Positions 1 through 5,546 of a DNA stretch of 6,902 nucleotides are shown one piece after another. A model generated the notes under the pieces. It searched no databases, was not told where the DNA came from, and saw only the letters and a list, made by a program, of their open reading frames with translations. Numbering within the stretch: position 1 is the first letter of the stretch; every line of letters starts with the position of its first letter. Origin of the DNA: Caulobacter sp. (lineage in GTDB: Bacteria > Pseudomonadota > Alphaproteobacteria > Caulobacterales > Caulobacteraceae); NCBI GenBank assembly GCA_014378155.1, contig JACMOF010000014.1:1-6902 (forward strand), written 5' to 3'. Both the position numbers and the translations under genes were made by a program.

Positions 1-76
1 AGGATGCGATGGCGGCGGCTTCGGTCACGCGCACCGCGTCCAGGACCAGCGAGCGGTCCAGGGTCTTCGAACTCAT
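1..76 (-). CDS. glpX: Class II fructose-1,6-bisphosphatase GlpX, N-terminal 25 codons (cut by window edge)
   Basis: Reading the minus strand from the ATG at 76-74 gives MSSKTLDRSLVLDAVRVTEA and then AAIAS before the window ends. This matches the start of alphaproteobacterial GlpX proteins, which hydrolyse fructose-1,6-bisphosphate to fructose-6-phosphate in gluconeogenesis. The catalytic metal-binding residues lie beyond the window, so the call rests on the N-terminus and on synteny with hom, which I recall from Caulobacter-type genomes. A good Shine-Dalgarno sequence (GGGAG, minus strand at 87-83) precedes the start by six bases. The gap to the upstream hom stop is 53 bp, has a small hairpin (113-117 with 123-127) and no U-rich tail, so co-transcription with hom is likely. 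This is an inference. Confidence 0.8.
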   Translation of the reverse strand, partial: MSSKTLDRSLVLDAVRVTEAAAIAS

Positions 77-129
77 CAACGTCTCCCAGCCTATGCGAGG
101 CTTGAACTTCCGACCGCTTTTCGCGGTTC

Positions 130-1419
130 TCAGATGCGCGCTACGCGCAAAAGGCGGGGACGCTCTAGCACGGCGTGCAGTTTTTCGATGCGGCTAATCG
201 CGTCCAGGAGATTGGATTCGGGAGTCGCATGGGTGACGAGCACGATCGGCACGCCCCCCGCCCCTTCGACGGGCTTCTGCAGGAAGCTGTCGATCGAGAC
301 CGCGCATTCGGCCAGGGTTTCGGAGATGGCGGCGATGGCGCCCGGCTCGTCGCGGACCATGATCCGCAGATAGGCCTTGCCGACCGACTTCGAGGGATCG
401 ACGGCCACGAAGGGTTTAAGTTGGCCGGCCGGGGCCTGGAACACCGGGCGCACGGCGTTGGTCATCACGTCAGCGATGTCGGCGGCCACGGCGGCGGCGG
501 TCGGGCCCGCGCCGGCGCCGGGTCCCTGGATGTAGATCCGGCCGATCCGCTTGCCCTCGATGAACAGCGCATTGAGCGCCCCGCCGGCCTGGGCCAGCGG
601 ATGCTCCAGCGGGGTGAGGCTGGGATGGACCTTCACGGCCACGCCGTCGTCGGTCTTGGCGGCGCTGGCCACCAGCTTGATACGGTAGCCCAGGTCCTTG
701 GCCAGCCTGATGTCGAGAAGCTCGACCTCGCTGACGCCCTCGATCTCGGCGGCGCCGAAATTGGGCGCGCAGCCGAAGGCCAAGGCGGCCAGGATGCTGA
801 TCTTGTGTCCGGCGTCGAAGCCGCCGACGTCCATGGTCGGGTCGGATTCGGCGTAACCCAGGGCCTGGGCCTCGCGCAGCACCTCGGCGAACGATCGGCC
901 GGTCTTCTCCATCTCCGAGAGGATGAAATTGCAGGTGCCGTTGAGAATGCCGGCCACGCTGATCACGTCGTCGCCGACCATCGCCTCGCGGAGCATCTTC
1001 ACCGCCGGCGTTCCGCCCATCACGGCGGCCTCGAACAGCAGCGGCGCGCCATTGGCCTCGGCTAGGCCAGCCAGTTCGGCGCCGTGCTCGGCGATCAGGG
1101 CCTTGTTTGCGGTGACCACAGGCTTACCCAGCTTCAGAGCCGCCTCGACAGCGGCCTTTGCCGGACCATCGCTGCCGCCGACCAGTTCGACGAACAGGTC
1201 GACATCCGGCGACGAGGCCAGCGCCACCGGATCGTCGAACCAGGTCAGGCCAGAGATATCGACCGTGCGCGGCCGCGAGCGCGAGCGGGCCGAGACCGCC
1301 GTCACAATGGCGCGGTCGCCGGCCGGCGCGAAGTCTGGACGCTCGCTCAGGAACTGCAGCAGCCCACCGCCAACGGTGCCGAGGCCGGCGACGCCGATGC
1401 GCCAGGTCTTTTGTGTCAT
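130..1419 (-). CDS. hom: Homoserine dehydrogenase with C-terminal ACT domain
   Basis: This enzyme reduces aspartate-4-semialdehyde to homoserine with NAD(P)H in the cytoplasm, the branch-point step towards threonine and methionine. The 429-residue length is normal for the monofunctional form. The N-terminal Rossmann fold shows GVAGLGTVGGG at residues 9-19. Conserved TANK is at 103-106 and GTCNF at 161-165. The family signature runs from about residue 184 to 206 and ends in DAGHK, with D202 and K206 as the likely catalytic pair. A C-terminal ACT domain begins near residue 349 (LRIMVRDEPG at 351-360), which in this family usually gives feedback control by threonine. I chose the ATG at 1419 because the protein then begins MTQKTWRIGVAGLG, right before the fold. 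In-frame ATGs at 1446 and 1467 would add 9 or 16 unlike residues and approach the palindrome at 1472-1510. The Shine-Dalgarno sequence is weak (GAGAC). The gene lies between alaC and glpX on the same strand. Confidence 0.95.
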   Translation of the reverse strand: MTQKTWRIGVAGLGTVGGGLLQFLSERPDFAPAGDRAIVTAVSARSRSRPRTVDISGLTWFDDPVALASSPDVDLFVELVGGSDGPAKAAVEAALKLGKPVVTANKALIAEHGAELAGLAEANGAPLLFEAAVMGGTPAVKMLREAMVGDDVISVAGILNGTCNFILSEMEKTGRSFAEVLREAQALGYAESDPTMDVGGFDAGHKISILAALAFGCAPNFGAAEIEGVSEVELLDIRLAKDLGYRIKLVASAAKTDDGVAVKVHPSLTPLEHPLAQAGGALNALFIEGKRIGRIYIQGPGAGAGPTAAAVAADIADVMTNAVRPVFQAPAGQLKPFVAVDPSKSVGKAYLRIMVRDEPGAIAAISETLAECAVSIDSFLQKPVEGAGGVPIVLVTHATPESNLLDAISRIEKLHAVLERPRLLRVARI

Positions 1420-1471
1420 GTTCTGTCTCGTTTCTTGGCCTTGCATCGCACCGGACCCAGCCCCCAACCAT

Positions 1472-1510
1472 CTCCCCGGCGAAGGCCGGGGCCAGGCCTT
1501 CGCCGGGGAG
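1472..1510. repeat. REP-like perfect 16-bp inverted repeat between alaC and hom
   Basis: The arms CTCCCCGGCGAAGGCC (1472-1487) and GGCCTTCGCCGGGGAG (1495-1510) are exact reverse complements around a 7-base spacer (GGGGCCA). It lies in the 120-bp gap between the alaC stop and the hom start, in the transcribed direction of both. There is no T-run on either side, so a Rho-independent terminator is unlikely. The CCCCGGCGAAGGCCGGGG-type core resembles dispersed palindromes that I recall as common in Caulobacter and related genomes. In the mRNA it would form a very stable hairpin about 30-70 nt after the alaC stop, which could protect the alaC 3' end or lower hom expression relative to alaC. The role is inferred. 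Confidence 0.75.
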
Positions 1511-1539
1511 ACGGAAAAGAGTGATGCCCTTGGCGTCAG

Positions 1540-2760
1540 CTAGGCCTGTTCCATCTTGTTGTGCGCCTTGGCCAGGATGGCGTCGGCGTTGGCGATGAAC
1601 TTCTTGACGTTGCGGGCGGCCTGCTTGATCCGCTGCTCGTTTTCCACCAAGCCGATGCGCACATAGCCCTCACCATACTCGCCAAAGCCGATGCCGGGGG
1701 CGACCGCCACGCCGGCCTCCTCGATCAGCAGGCGCGAGAACAGCATCGACCCGGCGGCCTCGTAAGCCGGCGGAATCTTGGCCCAGGCGAACATCGAGGC
1801 CGGCGGATTGGGGATGTCCCAGCCCGCCCGCTTCATCGACGACACCAGCGTGTCGCGACGGCTCTTATAGATGCCGCGGATCTCGTCGACGCAATCTTGC
1901 GGACCATTCAAGGCGGCGGCGGCGGCCACCTGCACGGGCGTATAGGCGCCGTAGTCGAGATAGGACTTCACCCGCGCCAGGGCCGAACAGATACGGGCGT
2001 TGCCGACCACCATGCCCACGCGCCAGCCGGCCATGGCGTAGGTCTTGGACAGCGAATTGACCTCGACAGCGATATCTCGCGCGCCATTGACCTGCAGGAT
2101 CGAGGGCGGCGGATTATTCTCGAAATAGATCTCGCCATAGGCCACGTCGCTGATCACCAGCAGGTCGTGCTTCTTGGCCAGGGCCACGGCGTCCTTGTAG
2201 AAGTCCAGATCCACCGACTGGGCGGTCGGGTTGGACGGATAGGACAGGATCAGCACGCTGGGCGGCGGCACCGAATGCTTCACCGCCCGACTGATATTGG
2301 ACAGGTACTGCTCGGGCGTCAGGGCCGGCACGTGGCGGATCACCCCGCCGGCCATGATGAAGCCGAAGGCGTGAATCGGATAGGCGGGGTTGGGACAGAT
2401 GATCACGTCGCCCGGCGCGGTCAGGGCCTGGGCCAGGTTGGCGAAGCCTTCCTTCGAGCCCAGGGTGGCGATCACCTCGGTGTCGGGGTTCAGCTTCACG
2501 CCGAACCGGCGATCGTAATAGCCCGCCATGGCCTTGCGCAGCCCGGCGATGCCCTTGGATGCCGAGTAGCGGCCGGCCTTGGGGTCGCGCGCTGTCTCGA
2601 TCAGCTTGTCGACGATGTGCTTGGGGGTTGGCATGTCGGGATTGCCCATCCCGAAGTCGATGATGTCGGTCCCCTCGGCGCGGAGCCGCGCCTTGATCTT
2701 GTTCACTTCTTCGAAGACGTATGGCGGCAGGCGACGGATACGGTGGAAATCGGAGGTCAT
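1540..2760 (-). CDS. alaC: AlaC-type pyridoxal-phosphate aminotransferase (glutamate-pyruvate)
   Basis: This is a fold-type I, class I/II aminotransferase of 406 residues, the usual length. Its closest recognisable relative is E. coli AlaC (YfdZ), which transfers an amino group between alanine/2-oxoglutarate and pyruvate/glutamate. Shared stretches include RLPPYVF (10-16), MGNPD (38-42), GSKEG (101-105), NPAYPIH (124-130), SNPTAQ (176-181) and VAPGIGFG (353-360). Cofactor residues are visible: K239 in SLSKTYAMAGWRVG forms the Schiff base, N177 and D205 with Y208 sit around the pyridine ring, R247 contacts the phosphate, and R368 in YVRIGL binds the substrate carboxylate. Relatives are often annotated as aspartate or LL-diaminopimelate aminotransferase, so the substrate is less certain than the family. 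The ATG at 2760 fits the E. coli N-terminus, but its Shine-Dalgarno sequence is poor (GAG about 10 bases upstream). It precedes hom on the same strand. Confidence 0.9.
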   Translation of the reverse strand: MTSDFHRIRRLPPYVFEEVNKIKARLRAEGTDIIDFGMGNPDMPTPKHIVDKLIETARDPKAGRYSASKGIAGLRKAMAGYYDRRFGVKLNPDTEVIATLGSKEGFANLAQALTAPGDVIICPNPAYPIHAFGFIMAGGVIRHVPALTPEQYLSNISRAVKHSVPPPSVLILSYPSNPTAQSVDLDFYKDAVALAKKHDLLVISDVAYGEIYFENNPPPSILQVNGARDIAVEVNSLSKTYAMAGWRVGMVVGNARICSALARVKSYLDYGAYTPVQVAAAAALNGPQDCVDEIRGIYKSRRDTLVSSMKRAGWDIPNPPASMFAWAKIPPAYEAAGSMLFSRLLIEEAGVAVAPGIGFGEYGEGYVRIGLVENEQRIKQAARNVKKFIANADAILAKAHNKMEQA

Positions 2761-2850
2761 GATGGCTCATTGCGCCGCTTCGGCGCGCCTGGAGCGAATT
2801 GTCGGGCATGGATAGACCCCGAGCGGGGCCTCGCCAAGCCAGTTCAAGGA
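2761..2850 (-). promoter_or_regulatory. Upstream region of alaC with possible promoter and palindrome
   Basis: This is the gap between the terminator-like hairpin of the small lipoprotein gene and the alaC start, so an alaC promoter should lie here. A perfect palindrome CCCCGAGCGGGG is at 2817-2828. A possible minus-strand sigma-73-like pair is TTGGCGA (2837-2831), a 13-base spacer and GTCTATCC (2817-2810), but the second box fits the Caulobacter consensus badly. A short hairpin (2772-2777 with 2781-2786) lies in the presumed leader. I see no confident promoter, and nothing else is encoded here. Confidence 0.2.
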
Positions 2851-2891
2851 AATTTATGCCTCCGTCGCCCTATTGGGGCTTGGACGGAGGC
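2851..2891 (-). terminator. Terminator-like hairpin overlapping the small lipoprotein stop codon
   Basis: On the minus strand GCCTCCGTC (2891-2883) pairs with GACGGAGGC (2866-2858). An inner GCCC/GGGC stem (2879-2876 with 2870-2867) closes a CAATA loop, with three unpaired bases between the two stems. Downstream in the transcript comes AUAAAUUU, an A/U-rich but not pure U tail. The layout suits a Rho-independent terminator for the gene ending at 2870. The TAG stop codon (2872-2870) lies at the loop and inner stem, so the last codons form the 5' arm. It would separate this gene from alaC about 110 bp further on. Confidence 0.6.
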
Positions 2892-3319
2892 GCGGTCGCT
2901 CGGGCGCGCGCCGCCTTGGCGAAGGCTTCGGTCTCGGCGCGGTCGGCGTCGGTGGGGATGTCGCTGGCCGGGACCTTGGCGACACTGCGCGCCTTGGCGG
3001 CGTAAGCGTCGGTTTCCGACAGGGTCCAGGTGCTGGGCGCGGTGTCGCGCTTCAGCTGGTCGGCGGCGGCCTTCTCGGCGCCGACGGCCTTCTTGAACTG
3101 GACCGGGGTGCGCACGTCGGTCGGGATCGCCGGAATATCGGAGAAGCTCGGCTTCTTGGCGTGCCCGGAACCCTTGGCCGCGGCGTTCGCGGCGGCGGCG
3201 ACCGGGGAACTCGGATCGGCTGGCGGCGGCGTGAATGGCGACGCGCAGGCGGCGAGCCCGAGGGCCGCGCCGCAGAAGAGTACGCCAAGACGTACGATTT
3301 TACCGGTTTCGTCGTTCAT
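2870..3319 (-). CDS. Small Ala/Pro/Lys-rich predicted lipoprotein, function unknown
   Basis: The protein has 149 residues. The N-terminus has basic K7 and R10, a hydrophobic stretch (11-24) and the lipobox LAAC with C25 as the lipidation site, so export and lipid anchoring are likely. Residue +2 is Ala, which by the E. coli rule would favour the outer membrane. The mature part starts with a flexible Pro/Ala-rich linker (26-55), then a probable helical region (RTPVQFKKAVGAEKAAADQL, about 69-88), and ends in an Ala-rich, Pro/Lys-containing tail. I recognise no enzyme motif and mature Cys residues are absent apart from C25. Similar short proteins with a DIPxxxTPVQ-type segment seem familiar from Caulobacterales, but I cannot name a family. 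The start is supported by GAGAC a few bases upstream and by the signal peptide. It is divergent from phaC with a 94-bp shared upstream region and is followed by a terminator-like hairpin, so it is probably transcribed alone. Confidence 0.8.
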   Translation of the reverse strand: MNDETGKIVRLGVLFCGAALGLAACASPFTPPPADPSSPVAAAANAAAKGSGHAKKPSFSDIPAIPTDVRTPVQFKKAVGAEKAAADQLKRDTAPSTWTLSETDAYAAKARSVAKVPASDIPTDADRAETEAFAKAARARATAPPSKPQ

Positions 3320-3358
3320 CTTGTCTCAGGTCTTATGCGATGATCGCGGCGAGTGAAA

Positions 3359-3388
3359 GGCCATCCGAACCGCGCAAGCGAGATGGCC
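3359..3388 (+). other. Candidate hairpin in the phaC upstream leader, capped by a GNRA-type loop
   Basis: GGCCATC (3359-3365) pairs with GATGGCC (3382-3388). Inside, CGC (3371-3373) and GCG (3378-3380) close a GCAA tetraloop, giving a stem, an asymmetric internal loop and a short GNRA-capped stem. The hairpin ends 13 bases before the ribosome binding site. It is within the outer ATAAGAC inverted repeat. Whether it is transcribed, and so acts as RNA, depends on the unmapped start site. It could equally be a DNA operator. Confidence 0.3.
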
Positions 3389-3401
3389 CTGATAAGACGG
3401 T

Positions 3402-3408
3402 GGAAGGA
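3402..3408 (+). promoter_or_regulatory. Strong Shine-Dalgarno sequence of phaC
   Basis: GGAAGGA lies five bases before the ATG at 3414, which supports this start even though it lies far upstream of the conserved synthase domain. It is the best ribosome binding site in the window. Confidence 0.8.
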
Positions 3409-3413
3409 AGCCC

Positions 3414-5441
3414 ATGGCCAAGATCGAAACCTCCCCCAAACCACGTAAAAGAGCCGCGCCCAAGGCAGATGGGGCGCCCGCGGCTCCCAAGACCAAGGCG
3501 AAGGCCGCCCCCAAGGTTTCGCCGAAGCGCGAGCCCGAGCCCGACTCCCGCGCCGCCGCAGCCTCAGCCTCAGCCGAATCGACGACGCGCCGGGCGCCGC
3601 CACCAGAGGCGCCGAGGGGCTCCGCCGCCGCCATGCCCGACTTCGAGGCGTTCCTGTCGCCCCACCAACGGCAGATGATGGAGACCTTGTCGGCCAACCT
3701 GGCCCGCGCGGCCGTCACCGCCCAGGGCGCGATCGCCGAGGCCGCCCTGCGCCAGGCCGACCGTCCCGCCGCGTTGAGCCCCGACCCCTTCCATGTCGGC
3801 CCGGCCTTCAACGAAGTGATGACCAGCCTGGCCGCTCAGCCGGACCGGCTGCTGCGAGCCCAGGCCGATCTCTTCAGCCGCTACATGGACCTGTGGCAGT
3901 CAGCCGCTCGCAAGATGACCGGCGAGCCCACCCAGCCGATCGTGACCCCTGCCGCCGGCGACAAGCGATTCAGCGATCCGGACTGGGCGTCCAACCCGAT
4001 GTTCGACATGATGAAGCAGAGCTACCTGCTGTCGTCGAACTGGCTGAACGACCTGGTCTCACAAGCCGAGGGCGTCGATCCCGCGTCCAAGCGCCGGGTC
4101 GAGTTCTTCACCAAGATGCTGACCGACGCGTTCTCGCCGTCGAACTTCCTGATCTCCAACCCCGCCGCCTTGCGCGAGGTGCGCCAGAGCAACGGCGAGA
4201 GCCTGGTGCGCGGCATGGCCAACTTCGCCGCTGACCTGGAGCGCGGCGGCGGCCAACTGGCCATCAGCCAGACAGACCTGGCCAAGTTCAGGGTGGGCGA
4301 GAACGTCGCCACCGCGCCGGGCAAGGTCGTCTACCAGAACGATATCCTGCAACTTCTGCAGTTCCAACCGACCACCGATCAGGTGCACGAGATCCCGCTG
4401 CTGATCTTCCCGCCGTGGATCAACAAGTTCTACATTCTGGACCTGCGCCCCGAAAATTCGATGATCCGATGGCTCACGGGCCAAGGCTTCACGGTGTTCG
4501 TCGCCTCGTGGGTCAATCCCGACAACCGCCAGGCCGACAAGACCTTCGAGGACTACATGTTCGAAGGGATCTACGACGCCACCCAGCAGGTGATGACCCA
4601 GACGGGCGTCGATAAGGTCAACACCGTCGGCTACTGTATCGGCGGCACCCTGCTGTCCTGCGCCCTGGCCCACATGGCCGCCAAGGGCGACAAGCGGATC
4701 AATTCGGCCACCTTCTTCGCCGCTCAACAGGACTTTTCCGAGGCCGGCGACCTGCTGCTGTTCACCGACGAGGCCTGGATCAAGACCATCGAGGCGCAGA
4801 TCGACGCCCAGGGCGGCTACCTGCCCAGCCAGTCGATGGCCGACACCTTCAACAGCCTGCGCGGCAATGACCTGATCTGGTCGTTCTTCATCAACAACTA
4901 CCTGATGGGCAAGGAGCCGCGCCCTTTCGACCTGCTGTTCTGGAACGCCGACCAGACGCGCATGCCCAAGGCCCTACACCTCTATTATCTGCGCAACTTC
5001 TACAGGGACAACGCCCTGACTCAGGGCCACCTGACCCTGGGCGGGGTGAAGCTGGACCTGTCGAAGGTCAAGACCCCGATCTATGTCCAGTCGTCCAAAG
5101 ACGACCACATCGCCCCGTTCCGCAGCGTCTATCGCGGCGCGCGGGCCTTCGGCGGCCCGGTGACCTTCACCATGGCCGGCTCAGGCCACATTGCCGGCGT
5201 GATCAACCACCCGGACGCCATGAAGTATCAGCATTGGACCAACGAACACCTGCCCGGTTCGGTCGAAGGCTGGCGAGCTGGCGCAGAGGAGCATGCCGGG
5301 TCGTGGTGGCCGCATTGGGCGACCTGGCTGAAGGCCAGGTCGGGCAAGCTGGTCGCGGCCCGTGATCCCGCCAAGGGACCGCTGAAGCCGCTCGAGGACG
5401 CGCCGGGGAGCTTCGTGAGGGTGCGCTCAGACGCGGCTTAA
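3414..5441 (+). CDS. phaC: Class I poly(3-hydroxyalkanoate) synthase PhaC with basic N-terminal extension
   Basis: The enzyme polymerises (R)-3-hydroxyacyl-CoA, typically 3-hydroxybutyryl-CoA, into polyester on the surface of cytoplasmic granules, releasing CoA. The alpha/beta-hydrolase core holds the lipase-like box GYCIGG (406-411) with nucleophile C408, D564 in SKDDH and H592 in GSGHIAG. The 28-residue Asp-His spacing equals that of the Cupriavidus necator enzyme (D480, H508). Conserved PPWINKFYILDL (333-344) and FVASWVNPD (362-370) also fit class I. The N-terminal synthase domain begins near residue 75. At 675 residues it is about 85 longer than the C. necator enzyme (589), mostly from an N-terminal extension rich in Ala, Pro and Lys with three AAPK motifs (14-17, 23-26, 31-34). 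The strong ribosome binding site supports this start. No phaA, phaB or phasin gene is in the window; a PhaE partner is not expected for class I. Confidence 0.97.
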   Translation: MAKIETSPKPRKRAAPKADGAPAAPKTKAKAAPKVSPKREPEPDSRAAAASASAESTTRRAPPPEAPRGSAAAMPDFEAFLSPHQRQMMETLSANLARAAVTAQGAIAEAALRQADRPAALSPDPFHVGPAFNEVMTSLAAQPDRLLRAQADLFSRYMDLWQSAARKMTGEPTQPIVTPAAGDKRFSDPDWASNPMFDMMKQSYLLSSNWLNDLVSQAEGVDPASKRRVEFFTKMLTDAFSPSNFLISNPAALREVRQSNGESLVRGMANFAADLERGGGQLAISQTDLAKFRVGENVATAPGKVVYQNDILQLLQFQPTTDQVHEIPLLIFPPWINKFYILDLRPENSMIRWLTGQGFTVFVASWVNPDNRQADKTFEDYMFEGIYDATQQVMTQTGVDKVNTVGYCIGGTLLSCALAHMAAKGDKRINSATFFAAQQDFSEAGDLLLFTDEAWIKTIEAQIDAQGGYLPSQSMADTFNSLRGNDLIWSFFINNYLMGKEPRPFDLLFWNADQTRMPKALHLYYLRNFYRDNALTQGHLTLGGVKLDLSKVKTPIYVQSSKDDHIAPFRSVYRGARAFGGPVTFTMAGSGHIAGVINHPDAMKYQHWTNEHLPGSVEGWRAGAEEHAGSWWPHWATWLKARSGKLVAARDPAKGPLKPLEDAPGSFVRVRSDAA

Positions 5442-5468
5442 CGTCTGGCCGCTCGGCTAGAACGAGCG
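5428..5468 (+). other. Two tandem short hairpins around and after the phaC stop codon
   Basis: CAGACG (5428-5433) pairs with CGTCTG (5442-5447) around an 8-base loop holding the TAA stop (5439-5441). CGCTCG (5450-5455) pairs with CGAGCG (5463-5468) around a 7-base loop. Neither is followed at once by a T-run; a T-rich patch occurs only at 5501-5511. They may slow 3' decay or contribute to weak termination. The remaining bases up to the next start at 5547 hold no gene that I can see. Confidence 0.3.
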
Positions 5469-5546
5469 CTTCGGTCCAGATCGCGACGGGACACGGCGGG
5501 TGTTTGATTTTCTGGGGTCGCCGGTGGCGAAGACCGTGGGGGCGCT

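Larger units (their letters stand above)
3320..3413. promoter_or_regulatory. Divergent upstream region of small lipoprotein gene and phaC, with paired ATAAGAC boxes
   Basis: Both divergent genes must start from this 94-bp region or nearby. ATAAGAC occurs just ahead of each start: on the minus strand at 3336-3330 (10 bases before the lipoprotein ATG) and on the plus strand at 3392-3398 (15 bases before the phaC ATG). The two copies therefore form a 7-bp inverted repeat. An 11-bp palindrome GCGATGATCGC is at 3337-3347. A weak minus-strand match to the Caulobacter sigma-73 pattern is TTCACTC (3357-3351), 13 bases, CATAAGAC (3337-3330); it would start transcription almost at the ATG. For phaC, GATAAGAC fits the -10 pattern partly but has no -35 partner. 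Regulator and start sites are unknown. Confidence 0.35.

Noticed and set aside
175..1065. A 296-codon plus-strand frame opposite hom
   Set aside because: It mirrors hom codons in an antisense frame, is rich in His, Gly, Asp and Ala, and shows no recognisable protein feature.
1420..1467. A longer hom product starting at the ATG at 1467
   Set aside because: The extra 16 residues precede the Rossmann fold without resembling Hom, and that start has no better ribosome binding site and adjoins the REP-like palindrome.
1561..3096. A 511-codon open frame on the plus strand opposite alaC and the small lipoprotein gene
   Set aside because: It is antisense to a well-supported enzyme, has low-complexity His/Gly/Arg/Asp-rich composition typical of antisense frames in GC-rich DNA, and no domain or ribosome binding site.
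4059..4727. A 222-codon minus-strand frame inside phaC
   Set aside because: It is antisense to the catalytic core of PhaC and has the composition of a shadow frame.
5488..5499. GGGACACGGCGG at 5488-5499 and again at 6770-6781, in direct orientation on either side of the lipoprotein gene
   Set aside because: It could mark a mobile unit around the gene, but by a rough estimate from base composition a few 12-base repeats are expected by chance in a GC-rich window this long, and the flanks do not match.
5501..5511. T-rich patch after phaC as a terminator tail
   Set aside because: No stable stem lies directly upstream; the two hairpins end more than 30 bases earlier.
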